Shown here piece by piece: positions 36,568-45,388 of a DNA stretch of 64,000 nt (the first letter of the stretch is position 1; each line of letters begins with the position of its first letter). The stretch is from Pseudomonas sp. 10-1B (GTDB lineage Bacteria; Pseudomonadota; Gammaproteobacteria; Pseudomonadales; Pseudomonadaceae), in NCBI RefSeq assembly GCF_000935045.1, contig NZ_JYKS01000004.1, positions 1 through 64,000 of the forward strand, in the 5' to 3' direction. A model generated the notes under the pieces. It ran no database searches. It was not told the DNA's origin and worked only from the letters and a program-made list of their open reading frames with translations. The translations under genes and the position numbers were made by a program.

Positions 36568-37989
36568 TTAGCGCTCGCTGATGGCGCGCAGGTTGTCGGA
36601 GGTGAAGAAGTCGCGTTTCAGGCGAGGGTTGCCACTGTCCTCGGTGATCCAGCGAATATCGTTCTTGCCCGCCCCGATCGAGGTCATGTCGAAGAGGTAA
36701 CGACCATCGGCCAGGTTGTACTGGACCTGGGCCTGAACATCGCAAGCGCCGGTCTCGTACACGGGGATCGAGAACCCTTCGCGCACCTTCCAGATCTGCC
36801 CTTGCTTGTCGAAGTCGACGGCCAGCAGCGGGTTCCAGCTGTCCTCGTCGATGTAGAACATGCGCTTGGGTGCCTGGTGGCGCATCCCCTGACGGACGTT
36901 GGCCTCGACGACCCAGACGCGATGCAGTTCGTAGCGGCGCGACTGTGGCGCAAGCGAGTCGTTGCCGGCGAACGCTTCCACCTTGGCGGCCGTGTCATAG
37001 GCACCGAAATCGTTGTAAGGCACCAGCAGTTCCTGCTTGCCGATCAGCTTCCAGTCGAAGCGATCCATGGTGCCGAAGAAGACGTTCGCCTCGTCGACGG
37101 TGTACTGGTTGTCCAGGCCGATCTGTGGCGCGTCGTAGGAATACGACGGCATACGCCGCACGCGACGCTGGCCAGGGAAGTAGTAGAAGGTGGTGGCCTG
37201 CTCACCGGCCACAGCGGTCTGCACCGCGGATTGCCCGGCCAGCGCTGCGGGCTCCAGGTAGTTGAAGAAGGTCGCGTTTTCCAGTCGGCCGTAGGAGGAG
37301 AAAAGCGCGCTGCCCTTCTTGCCCCAAGGGGTCAGGAAGAAGGTGTCGGTGGACTGGCGTAACCACTCCCCACCCTTGCGCGGAGAAATACCTGAAATGC
37401 TCCGGGGAATTTCAACGCCAACGCCGCGATAACGCATCTTCATGTTCCACATCACCTCGGCACCGGTGCTGGGCATCGGGAACGGGATACCCGGAACATG
37501 GGCTTCTTCAAGGGCGACACCGGCAGCATCGAGCTTGGCAAAACCAAGGTTCTGCCTGGTGTTCTCGATCACGAAATCCGGTGCGCTGCAGGTACGACGG
37601 GTCGGGTAGACATCCATGCGATAGCCTGGGACTTTCTTGAACAGTTCGAGCTGGCCAGCGGACAACTGGCTCGCATGTTGCGCCACGTTGTTCGCGTCGA
37701 TGCTGTATAGCGGCTTGTCACCCTTGAACTTCCAGTGCTCCCCTCGTACCTGGCCATAACTCCACCCCGCCCCCTGCTGCCCTGGCTGTGCCCAGGCCGG
37801 AATATCCCCGCTTGAGCTGGCGGCGACCTCGCCGCCCAGCGGCGTCAGCTTCGAACCCAGCGCCTCGGCCCCCTGGGGCGCGGCCTGCACCGAGCAGATC
37901 GCGGTCGACGCCGCCAGGGTAACCAGCAGCTGCCTGAAAATACGCCGGGCGGACAGTTCACCTTCCAACCGTGCAGTGACTTCTTTCAT
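36568..37989 (-). CDS. DUF1329 periplasmic protein
   Basis: 473 residues from ATG 37989 (GAGGATC upstream), with a signal peptide after a basic stretch (LLVTLAASTAICSVQAAPQGAEAL). DUF1329 proteins resemble the LolB/LppX fold and are presumed to shuttle lipid-like cargo. Features include LGSKLTPLGGEVAASSSGDIPAW and the family motif RRVRRMPSYSYDAPQ. The frame runs to 38070 and would cross the operator at 38064-38090, so the inner start is preferred. First gene of the DUF1329-DUF1302-MMPL-YCF48 operon. Confidence 0.87.
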   Translation of the reverse strand: MKEVTARLEGELSARRIFRQLLVTLAASTAICSVQAAPQGAEALGSKLTPLGGEVAASSSGDIPAWAQPGQQGAGWSYGQVRGEHWKFKGDKPLYSIDANNVAQHASQLSAGQLELFKKVPGYRMDVYPTRRTCSAPDFVIENTRQNLGFAKLDAAGVALEEAHVPGIPFPMPSTGAEVMWNMKMRYRGVGVEIPRSISGISPRKGGEWLRQSTDTFFLTPWGKKGSALFSSYGRLENATFFNYLEPAALAGQSAVQTAVAGEQATTFYYFPGQRRVRRMPSYSYDAPQIGLDNQYTVDEANVFFGTMDRFDWKLIGKQELLVPYNDFGAYDTAAKVEAFAGNDSLAPQSRRYELHRVWVVEANVRQGMRHQAPKRMFYIDEDSWNPLLAVDFDKQGQIWKVREGFSIPVYETGACDVQAQVQYNLADGRYLFDMTSIGAGKNDIRWITEDSGNPRLKRDFFTSDNLRAISER

Positions 37990-38063
37990 GGGGGGATCCT
38001 CAACAAAGGGCTTGGACCGGCTACTCGATCTTCCGAGCGGGAAAATCGGTGCCTGGCACATCA

Positions 38064-38090
38064 TGGTCATCTGACATGATCAATTGACCA
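38064..38090. promoter_or_regulatory. TetR-type operator, site C
   Basis: On the minus strand TGGTCA-AT-TGATCA-T-GTCA-GA-TGACCA, a near-perfect 27-bp palindrome with TGGTCA/TGACCA outer arms, 75 bases before the DUF1329 start. It agrees with sites A (41693) and B (42717) at the same spacing. The rest of 37990-38484 is AT-rich and holds no other supported feature except the terminator at 38346. Confidence 0.8.
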
Positions 38091-38345
38091 TGTCTAGCGA
38101 TCAACACGCAAGCCATATGCCAGAATGCCTGATAGGTGGATTAAGTTAGATAAATCAGCTAGTTAGAATTGTTTATCGCTTTATACGTGCCAGACGCCTG
38201 CACACTGCTGGGAAGTAAGGAAACATGTGTTACCAAAAGATGCTTATTAATAGTGCACGGCATAAACGCTTCGCCACTTTTAGCAGCGGATCGTTATATA
38301 GTTTTCGCTTATCCAACGCCATTATCGACACGAATGACTCACCCA

Positions 38346-38375
38346 TAAAAAAAACCGCCCCGAGGGGCGGCAAAA
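38346..38375 (-). terminator. Rho-independent terminator
   Basis: Minus strand: CCGCCCC-TC-GGGGCGG followed by eight T. It lies about 110 bases after the stop of the membrane-protein gene (38485) and ends the dioxygenase-oxidase-membrane protein unit. Confidence 0.88.
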
Positions 38376-38484
38376 AGAGCAGGCCTTCGGCCCGCCATGG
38401 AGTTAACACCAGATTTAGGATATTTAACGTCACGAAAACGGAAGCATTCGGAAAAACGATAAAGCGCGTGACTTGCTATTTGTG

Positions 38485-39147
38485 TCAATGGGAATGAAGC
38501 ATGCCCTGGGTGGAAACGCTCTTTGAGCGCTGAAGTGCACCATAGGCATAGAACAACTGGGCCATGGAATAAGACCAAACCAGGAACGCACAGGTCATGA
38601 ATATCATCTTCGTGTCATCCCCCGGAATCGGAAAGAAGTCATACCGCAGTGCGATCGTCAGCCCCGCGGCCCCTCCCAGCAAGCTGGCCAGCGCGTGCAG
38701 CGACTCGCCGGCACGTACCAGCCGCCAGACAAAGTAGATCAGGAACAACGTGTACAACGACCACATCAACACATAGAAATAGGGCAGCAACTCTTTAAAG
38801 CCCGTCGACAGGTAGTAAATGGCCGTCGCGGCAAACGCGGCCAAAAACAATATCACGTCTTTCGCCGGCGAAGGCTTATAATTATGTGTCACGGCCATCA
38901 ACCCGAGCGTTGCAATAACTGGCACGCCGACCCCGCGGGAAAACGCATCCAGAAAAATGGCGACATTATAATTGGCCTGCCACCCCGTGGCGATGAACGT
39001 CGTAAAGTTTGTTGCGGAAATACCGACAATCAAGAACTCCACGCCCAACAGATAATTTTTGCGCCTGATAAATGCAACACCATAACCCAGGCCACTCATC
39101 ACCAGCAGCACGCATGCGATCAACGCAAACAAATCTATGAGTTCCAC
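38485..39147 (-). CDS. Polytopic membrane protein of unknown function
   Basis: About 220 residues, six or seven hydrophobic helices (FALIACVLLVMSGLGYGVAF, GVGVPVIATLGLMAV, VILFLAAFAATAIYYL, MWSLYTLFLIYFVWRL, ASLLGGAAGLTIAL, MIFMTCAFLVWSYSMAQLF). GTG 39147 (protein start VELIDLF) has AGAGG eight bases before it. A longer start at GTG 39210 adds a hydrophilic stretch without ribosome site. Third gene after the PhyH dioxygenase and FAD oxidase, 74 bases from the latter, and probably in the same transcript. Not recognised as any named family; perhaps a transporter-like or sensor protein. Confidence 0.7.
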   Translation of the reverse strand: MELIDLFALIACVLLVMSGLGYGVAFIRRKNYLLGVEFLIVGISATNFTTFIATGWQANYNVAIFLDAFSRGVGVPVIATLGLMAVTHNYKPSPAKDVILFLAAFAATAIYYLSTGFKELLPYFYVLMWSLYTLFLIYFVWRLVRAGESLHALASLLGGAAGLTIALRYDFFPIPGDDTKMIFMTCAFLVWSYSMAQLFYAYGALQRSKSVSTQGMLHSH

Positions 39148-39221
39148 GATAACAGCCTCTGTAAAAAGGGTCGCGCCGTAGTTCTGCACGTACGGGCATA
39201 GAACACGCACATTAATTGCAA

Positions 39222-40589
39222 TCAGCCCTTCCTGGCCTTGTCTTTACGCACTTTTCTATCGGTCCAGCCATCCAGCAACTTGGCCGCCGCAAAGGCAGCG
39301 TGTACGGCGCACCATTGCAAGGGTTCAGGCAGCATGGACGGCGTCTTGTGTTGCAGTGCCGCCAGCAGTTCAGGCGCCTTGCCGTTTATTTGCTCGGCAA
39401 ACAGCTTGCCGATCAACGATTGCGTGCCCAGCCCGTGGCCTGAGCAGCCGGTGGTGTAGTAGATGTTCTGTTTCGCGCCCATGGCACCGATCACCGGCAG
39501 GAAGTCGTAGGCGCCACTGACGTAACCACTCCAGCAGTGCTGGACGCCAATGCCTTGCAATTGCGGATAGCGCTCGCGCAGTACCTGCGCCAATGCCGCG
39601 TAGGCGCCCTGGTCCGGGACATTGGGCGTCATCGATCCGTAGGCATAACCAAGCTTCTTGACGGTCAACACCATCGTGCCGTGCGCCGTCAGGCGGTGGC
39701 TCTCCATGGTGTAATGCGGCGTGATGATCCCTTCCCGCCCTTGCCAGCCGAGGGCAGCCAACTGCTTCGGCGACAGCGGTTGGGTTTCGATTGCCGACAC
39801 GCGAATTGCCGCGACCTTGTTGCGCAACACCCCCAACTGCGGGGTATAGGCGTTGGTTGCCAGCACCATCACCGGGGCGGTTGCAGTGCCATGCGCAGTT
39901 TTGCAGGTAATGACCGACCCTTCGCCGAAGGACAGCAACGGCGTGCGTTCGTAGAGTTTCACCCCCATCTCGATGGCCGCGCGCCGCAGGCCGCCGATGT
40001 ATTTCCCTGGGTTCAGGGTGCCACCACACTGCTCGGCGGCGAACAGAAAGGCCGGGGGGATGCCCCGCGCACGCATTTCGGCAGCGTCCACGAAGCGGCT
40101 CGCCGCCCCCAGTTTCTGGCCCAGCGCCATGTTTTCGCGCAAGCGCTGCTCCTGGCTGGGATGAACAGCCGCCCGGAGCACGCCCGAAGGGTTGTAGTCA
40201 CAGTCGATACCCAAGGTTTTGAATCGACCTTCCACGTAGGGCACAGCCTCGTCATAGAATCTGACGAACTGCGTTGCCTGCTCCATGCCCACGCGCTTGA
40301 CGAACATGTCGTACTCGATACCCATGCTGCCCAGCAGGTAGCCCGCGTTGCGGCCGCTTGCACCGAAGCCGGCGAAATCCTGCTCCAGCACGATGACATT
40401 CGCGCCGAGCGCCCTGAGCTCCAGCGCAGTCGACAGGCCGGCAAAGCCGGCGCCGACCACGATGACATCGGCCTGCACGTTTCCTTCAAGCGTTGGCTGC
40501 AAATCGCCCGGCCGCTCTACCCATCCACCCAGACTACGAAACTTCAACGGTGCTGCATCACCGTGGGTTTCTTTGTTCAATGCATTCAT
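39222..40589 (-). CDS. FAD-dependent amine/amino-acid oxidoreductase (DAO family)
   Basis: 455 residues. An N-terminal FAD-binding Rossmann motif (ADVIVVGAGFAGLSTALELRALG) leads into a GASGRNAGYLLG loop. The C-terminus has YYTTGCSGHGLGTQSLIGKLFAE, the flavin contact of DadA/PuuB/glycine-oxidase-type proteins. Such enzymes oxidise amino groups of amines or amino acids to imines or aldehydes. The start is ATG 40589 (AGGAA nine bases before) or the in-frame ATG 40595. It follows the PhyH gene by 66 bases and precedes the membrane-protein gene; all three are divergent from the TetR gene. Confidence 0.85.
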   Translation of the reverse strand: MNALNKETHGDAAPLKFRSLGGWVERPGDLQPTLEGNVQADVIVVGAGFAGLSTALELRALGANVIVLEQDFAGFGASGRNAGYLLGSMGIEYDMFVKRVGMEQATQFVRFYDEAVPYVEGRFKTLGIDCDYNPSGVLRAAVHPSQEQRLRENMALGQKLGAASRFVDAAEMRARGIPPAFLFAAEQCGGTLNPGKYIGGLRRAAIEMGVKLYERTPLLSFGEGSVITCKTAHGTATAPVMVLATNAYTPQLGVLRNKVAAIRVSAIETQPLSPKQLAALGWQGREGIITPHYTMESHRLTAHGTMVLTVKKLGYAYGSMTPNVPDQGAYAALAQVLRERYPQLQGIGVQHCWSGYVSGAYDFLPVIGAMGAKQNIYYTTGCSGHGLGTQSLIGKLFAEQINGKAPELLAALQHKTPSMLPEPLQWCAVHAAFAAAKLLDGWTDRKVRKDKARKG

Positions 40590-40655
40590 TTCCATGGTTC
40601 CTGGAATAGCGGCTGTGCCTTGCACCCTGGCCCGCCCCAAGGCGGCCCAGGTGCA

Positions 40656-41543
40656 TCAGAACCCTTTGCCCGGCTCGGCGAACTCAGCCATGCCCAGCAG
40701 CTCTTGCGGGTCGCGCATCTGACCATCGATTTCTACCCAGCCCAGCAACGTGGAGCTGGCACTCCACCCCAGCAGGCGTTGCATTTCTGCAGGGAGCTGG
40801 CGAACGCGTTCGATAGGAATGGAAAGGAAGTGATTCTCTTCAAGGCGCAGGAAGGCCAGGTCGTAGGCCATCGTCAGGCCAGTGCGTGGCACGTCGGACG
40901 TGTTGGCACCGCCGCCGTGATACACCGACCCCATCCATAGCAACGCCGAGCCTGCCTTCATTTGCGCGGCGACAGTCTCTTCCTGGGTTGGCATACGCTC
41001 GTCATCCCACAGATGACTACCGGGGATGACCCGCGTCGCGCCGTTCTCATCGGTGAAGTCGGAAATGGCCAGCATCATCTGCAGCCGGGCCTCACGCCCG
41101 TACTGGGGATGCCGCCACAGTGAAGTCGCATCGTCACGGTGCAATGGCTGGAGGCCTTGGCCCGGCCCGATCTGGATGGCTTGGGTAATGCTGAGTTGAA
41201 TATCAGGCGCCATTTCAATGCGATCACTGCCCACCCACACGTGGGTAGGCGTTTGCAGGATCTGCCGGGCCGCACCGATGAACAGCGGGTTCAGTGCCAC
41301 CCCCACCGCCGTGTCGCTGCGCCCGATGATACGAGCGACACGCCGGGTCTGCGTGCCTGCGAAGTATGGGTCCACGCCGCAAGGCGTGGCCTTCAAGTAG
41401 GTGTCCAGCTCTTCGGTGAGGGACTTCAGCGTTGTTGGCGAGACGAAGTCGGAAATGATGACCCCACCGTCGCGCCGGATGATCTCTACCACCTGCTCGA
41501 GCGAGGCATCGCTGCTGACCGTCGAAAGTTTTCGTGCATCCAT
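40656..41543 (-). CDS. Phytanoyl-CoA-dioxygenase-family protein, TetR-linked
   Basis: 295 residues. Iron ligands H-x-D in GLQPLHRDDATSLW, distal His in SVYHGGGANTSDVPRTGLT with its Arg for 2-oxoglutarate, and TDENGATRVIPGSHLWDD as family core. First gene of an operon with the FAD oxidase and the membrane protein. Its start at 41543 is divergent from the TetR gene, with operator site A in the 317-base gap. Probably hydroxylates the pathway substrate or a CoA ester of it; substrate unknown. Confidence 0.86.
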   Translation of the reverse strand: MDARKLSTVSSDASLEQVVEIIRRDGGVIISDFVSPTTLKSLTEELDTYLKATPCGVDPYFAGTQTRRVARIIGRSDTAVGVALNPLFIGAARQILQTPTHVWVGSDRIEMAPDIQLSITQAIQIGPGQGLQPLHRDDATSLWRHPQYGREARLQMMLAISDFTDENGATRVIPGSHLWDDERMPTQEETVAAQMKAGSALLWMGSVYHGGGANTSDVPRTGLTMAYDLAFLRLEENHFLSIPIERVRQLPAEMQRLLGWSASSTLLGWVEIDGQMRDPQELLGMAEFAEPGKGF

Positions 41544-41692
41544 CTGCTTGCTACCTGTCTGGTTTGTCGTTGTTCTGTCCAGTGAGCCTCGGTATCACGG
41601 CTCGGCCGACCCGGTGCCAACCACAGCGGCAGCGCGCTATTCGCAAACGTCGCCCAGCGATGCCAGGGTGGAGACTTCATGATTACCGAACA

Positions 41693-41719
41693 TGGTCATT
41701 TGATCAAGTCATTTGACTT
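41693..41719. promoter_or_regulatory. TetR-type operator, site A
   Basis: TGGTCA-TT-TGATCA-A-GTCA-TT-TGACTT, 27 bases, between the divergent PhyH dioxygenase (start 41543) and TetR (start 41861) genes. It matches sites B and C in the TGGTCA, TGATCA and GTCA blocks. A sigma-70-like TTGATC lies inside it on the minus strand. Nothing else is seen in the 317-base gap. Confidence 0.8.
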
Positions 41720-41860
41720 ATGTATTTTTCGTGGGGTGCCTTCCCCAGGAAATGGGATTGCCCCCGACTCATGGATCCAGGCATGACCTTGCGATAGCAT
41801 TCGACACCGTCGACACCAGACCAGTAGGCTGGCGGCAATACCGAATAGGGAGAACGCTCA

Positions 41861-42442
41861 ATGGCTCGGATAGGCGCTGAAGAGCGCAGACAGGACTTCA
41901 TCGAGGCCACCGTGAAGGTGATCGCGGAACATGGCGTGGCCAATGCCACCACCCGACGAATCGCAGCGGCGGCAGACTCGCCCCTGGCTTCGTTGCACTA
42001 TGTCTTCCATACCAAGGACGAATTGTTCTATGCGGTCTACGAGTCCTTGATCAACATGCCGCAACAATCGCTGCAACACGTACCGACAGGCGCAACGGCA
42101 GCGGAATCGGTGGGCGAAATGCTGCGCCAGCTGGTCAACTGGTTCACGGCCCACCCGGAAATGGCCACCACACAGTTCGAACTCTTTTGCTGGAACCTGC
42201 GCAACAACCCGGAGATGGCGACCAAGATTTATGCCGTGTCTATCGAAACAGCCCAGCAGGCGATCGCGAAGGTCACCGACGGCGCGCTTGACCAAACCGC
42301 ACTGACCACCATCAGCCGCTTGCTGATCAATCTGTTCGACGGCTTGATGCTCGCCTGGTCCGCCCACGGCGACCGCGCGCGCCTGGATGCCGAGACTGAA
42401 GCGGCCTGCCAGGCGGTCAAGCTGCTGGTGGCCAGTTACTAA
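41861..42442 (+). CDS. TetR-family repressor, probable regulon controller
   Basis: 193 residues. The HTH (RRIAAAADSPLASLHYVFHTKDELFYAV, about 33-60) is typical TetR, and the C-terminal domain is helical. Divergent from the dioxygenase operon and 332 bases upstream of the BVMO gene, with operator sites on both sides. It is the only local regulator near the three 27-bp sites, so I infer that it represses the surrounding operons until a substrate or CoA-ester ligand binds. Ligand unknown. Confidence 0.87.
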   Translation: MARIGAEERRQDFIEATVKVIAEHGVANATTRRIAAAADSPLASLHYVFHTKDELFYAVYESLINMPQQSLQHVPTGATAAESVGEMLRQLVNWFTAHPEMATTQFELFCWNLRNNPEMATKIYAVSIETAQQAIAKVTDGALDQTALTTISRLLINLFDGLMLAWSAHGDRARLDAETEAACQAVKLLVASY

Positions 42443-42716
42443 GGCGCGATGCGGATGTGCTGCGATGTGGCGCGGTGCATCCGGGCGTTTTGTGACAAAT
42501 CCTCCAATGAGCGTGCCGCTCCCCCGCTGCAGTAGCGCCTTGATGCCCTTCCCACGTATGCATCGCCCCTCCCCACGGGAATCACGCACGGCCAGGTAGC
42601 CATTGCGTATACCAGTCGAATCAGCGATCCGTTGTCCGCCAAGGTGCAAATCATCCTAAAACGATAGCGACCTGGTGCATTTTGCACCTTGTTCCGCATG
42701 GTTGTCCGCCCTATTC

Positions 42717-42743
42717 TGGTCAAATGATCAAGTCAAAAGATCA
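42717..42743. promoter_or_regulatory. TetR-type operator, site B
   Basis: TGGTCA-AA-TGATCA-A-GTCA-AA-AGATCA, 27 bases ending 30 bases before the BVMO start codon, where it would block a promoter with TATAAC just downstream (about 42750). It shares 19 of 27 bases with site A and the same block spacing. The rest of 42443-42773 shows no feature. Confidence 0.8.
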
Positions 42744-42773
42744 GTCTCTATAACACAACAATTAGGAGGCGAG

Positions 42774-44300
42774 ATGTCTTCTCACACTGCTCTTCCGGTT
42801 GAGCCGCTCGATATTTTGATCATAGGAGCCGGTGTGTCTGGCATTGGTGCGGCGGCTTACCTGCGCCGCCATCAGCCCCACAAGACCTTTGCGATTCTCG
42901 AGTCGCGCGAACGAATGGGCGGCACCTGGGACCTGTTCCGCTACCCCGGCATTCGCTCCGACTCGGACCTGTATACCTTCGGGTTCGACTTCAAGCCCTG
43001 GACCAAGGCCAAGTCCTTGGCGGACGCCGCGGACATTCTCGAATACCTGCGTGAAGCCATCGACGAGCACGCACTGGAACCCTTCATCCAGTACAAGCAG
43101 AAAGTCGTCTCGGCAAACTGGCAGAGCGGCAAAGGGCTGTGGTCGGTATGCGTCGAAGATGGCCACACGGCAGAAACCCGCACCATCGAGTGCCGCTGGC
43201 TGTTCAGCGCAGGCGGTTACTACCGTTATGACCAGGGGTTCAGCCCACGTTTCGAGGGCACGGAGCAGTTCAAGGGGCAGATCATCCATCCGCAACACTG
43301 GCCGGAAAACCTGGATTACACAGGCAAGCGCGTCGTCGTCATTGGCAGTGGCGCAACGGCCGTGACCTTGATTCCGGCCATGGCGGACAAAGTCGCCAGC
43401 ATCACCATGCTGCAGCGCACCCCCTCCTACATCATCAACCAGCCCGCCAATGATTCCGTTGCAGCGTTTCTGCGCAAGATCCTGCCGGCGCAAACCGCCT
43501 ACTCCCTGACGCGCTACAAGAACGCCAAGATTACCTTGGCCTTCTGGGGCTTCTGCCAGCGCTTCCCCAAGCTTTCGAAAAAACTGCTGCTGTGGCTGAC
43601 CCGCAAGGAGCTGCCCAAAGACTACCCGGTCGACGTGCATTTCAACCCGCCCTACAACCCGTGGGACCAGCGTTTGTGCTCGGTGCCCGAAGGCGATCTG
43701 TTCAAAGCCATCAGTGCCGGCAAGGCCGACATCGTCACCGATCATATCGAGCGCTTCACCGAATCCGGTGTATTGCTCAAATCGGGCAAGACCCTGAAGG
43801 CCGATATCATCGTCACCGCTACGGGGCTGAACGTACAGCTGTTCGGTGGCATTACCCTGCACAAGGACGGCAAACCGGTAGTGCTCAGCGAGAGCCTGGC
43901 CTACAAAGGCATGATGCTCTCCGGTGTGCCCAATTTCGCCTTCGCCGTGGGCTACACCAACTCATCCTGGACCCTGAAGGTATGCCTGCTGTGCGACCAC
44001 TTCTGCCGCTTGCTGGGGTTCATGGACCGTGAGGGCTACAACGTCTGCGAGCCCAAGGCGCCGGCCGGGATCGAAACCCGCCCCTTGCTGGACTTTGGCG
44101 CCGGCTACGTGCAACGCGCCTTGGACAGCATGCCGCGCCAAGGGCCCAGTGAGCCCTGGGTGATGTCGATGGATTACTTCCGCGACGTCAAACTACTGCG
44201 CCGCGGAAAGGTTGCCGACAAGTGCCTGGCCTTTACCGCCGTGCCCAATATGCACTTGCACAACGGCGTCGCACTGCAACCACAGAGTGCGCGGCGATGA
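42774..44300 (+). CDS. EtaA-like Baeyer-Villiger flavin monooxygenase
   Basis: 508 residues. First Rossmann fold [18 protein letters not shown] for FAD, second [17 protein letters not shown] for NADPH. Between them lies the Baeyer-Villiger signature FxGxxxHxxxWP, seen as [35 protein letters not shown] is nearly the same as in mycobacterial EtaA. The expected reaction inserts oxygen beside a ketone to form an ester or lactone using NADPH and O2; I recall that a related P. putida BVMO prefers aliphatic methyl ketones. ATG 42774 has AGGAGGCGAG. Followed by an esterase gene overlapping by four bases, which would hydrolyse the ester product. Operator B is directly upstream. Confidence 0.93.
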   Translation: MSSHTALPVEPLDILIIGAGVSGIGAAAYLRRHQPHKTFAILESRERMGGTWDLFRYPGIRSDSDLYTFGFDFKPWTKAKSLADAADILEYLREAIDEHALEPFIQYKQKVVSANWQSGKGLWSVCVEDGHTAETRTIECRWLFSAGGYYRYDQGFSPRFEGTEQFKGQIIHPQHWPENLDYTGKRVVVIGSGATAVTLIPAMADKVASITMLQRTPSYIINQPANDSVAAFLRKILPAQTAYSLTRYKNAKITLAFWGFCQRFPKLSKKLLLWLTRKELPKDYPVDVHFNPPYNPWDQRLCSVPEGDLFKAISAGKADIVTDHIERFTESGVLLKSGKTLKADIIVTATGLNVQLFGGITLHKDGKPVVLSESLAYKGMMLSGVPNFAFAVGYTNSSWTLKVCLLCDHFCRLLGFMDREGYNVCEPKAPAGIETRPLLDFGAGYVQRALDSMPRQGPSEPWVMSMDYFRDVKLLRRGKVADKCLAFTAVPNMHLHNGVALQPQSARR

Positions 44301-45172
44301 GTGCCGATCAGTTCTGCGAAATTGCCAGCCAGCGCACCCTTTGCTATCGCAGCCACGGGCCTGAAACGGCGCCTGCGGTCATCCTCATCGTCGGGCTGGG
44401 GTTGCAGTTGACCTATTGGCCGCAGCCGATCATCGCCGGCCTGGTCGAGCAGGGGTTTCGCGTCATCACCTTGGACAACCGCGACTCGGGCCGGTCGTTC
44501 TTCACCGACGTTGCGCCTCCCACGGCCATGCAGCAGTTCTTGCGCAAGCGCACCCCCGGCTATGACCTGGGCGACATGGCCAACGACGTGATCGGGCTGA
44601 TGAACGGCCTGAACCTGGAAACGGCGCACGTGGTGGGGATGTCGATGGGCGGCATGATCGCCCAGACACTCGCCGCCCGTTACCCCGAGCGCATCAGAAC
44701 GCTCACCTCGATCTTCTCGACCACCGGCTCGCTGCGCGTAGGTCAGCCTGCGCTCAAAGCCCTTTTCCAGCTCCTGCGCCGCCCGCCGCGTAACCAGCAG
44801 GAAAGCGTTCGGGACTACGTGGACATCATGCGCCTGATCGGCTCGACGCTCGAATGCAACGAGCAAGCCTTGCGTGACTACGCCCAGCAGGCCTGGGAAC
44901 GCGGTGGCGGTGAGGCGAGCAACCTCGGTACCGCCCGGCAGATCGGCGCCATCATCAACTCCGGCGACCGCACCCAGGAGCTCGAGCGGGTTCGCTGCAG
45001 CACGCTGGTCATCCATGGGGACAAAGACCTCATGGTCGCGACCACCGGAGGGTTCGCCACGACTGCGGCGATTCGCCAGTCAAGCTTGGTTCTATTGCCT
45101 GGGATGGGGCACGACTTCCCAACCTGCCTGTCGGGCACGCTGCTTTCCCTGCTGGCAGGACACATGCGTTAG
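44297..45172 (+). CDS. Alpha/beta-hydrolase (esterase) coupled to the BVMO
   Basis: 291 residues. Serine nucleophile elbow [17 protein letters not shown], oxyanion region LGLQLTYWP, a catalytic Asp probably in [10 protein letters not shown] and His in GMGHDFP. The ATG overlaps the BVMO stop as ATGA, showing translational coupling. The natural role is hydrolysis of the BVMO-made ester to an alcohol and an acid. The frame begins earlier (44222), but that part lies inside the BVMO gene. Confidence 0.9.
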   Translation: MSADQFCEIASQRTLCYRSHGPETAPAVILIVGLGLQLTYWPQPIIAGLVEQGFRVITLDNRDSGRSFFTDVAPPTAMQQFLRKRTPGYDLGDMANDVIGLMNGLNLETAHVVGMSMGGMIAQTLAARYPERIRTLTSIFSTTGSLRVGQPALKALFQLLRRPPRNQQESVRDYVDIMRLIGSTLECNEQALRDYAQQAWERGGGEASNLGTARQIGAIINSGDRTQELERVRCSTLVIHGDKDLMVATTGGFATTAAIRQSSLVLLPGMGHDFPTCLSGTLLSLLAGHMR

Positions 45173-45186
45173 CACCGTTTCCCTTT

Positions 45187-45219
45187 AGGGGCGTGTTGCT
45201 TGGCCGCCCCTCTTTTTGT
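45187..45219 (+). terminator. Rho-independent terminator after the esterase
   Basis: AGGGGCG, loop, CGCCCCT, then CTTTTTG, 14 bases after the esterase stop. It separates the BVMO-esterase pair from the dehydrogenase run, which must therefore have read-through or its own promoter between 45220 and 45388. Confidence 0.8.
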
Positions 45220-45388
45220 TCCACCAGAGGCTTCTCGCAGCAGGTTTCACCCAAACACAAAACAACAACATTCCGGCTTGTACGAAGCGGTCAAGCCACA
45301 CATCACACGCCTGAGCTGTCACGACGGCCGGGCGCGGTGCTCCTCCACTGCCCTTTCAACAACGACAACAACTGAGCAAGAGGTACGT

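Noticed and set aside
38225..38497. A 90-codon open frame on the plus strand
   Set aside because: It spans a perfect terminator hairpin of the opposite strand, has no ribosome site and has an odd composition.
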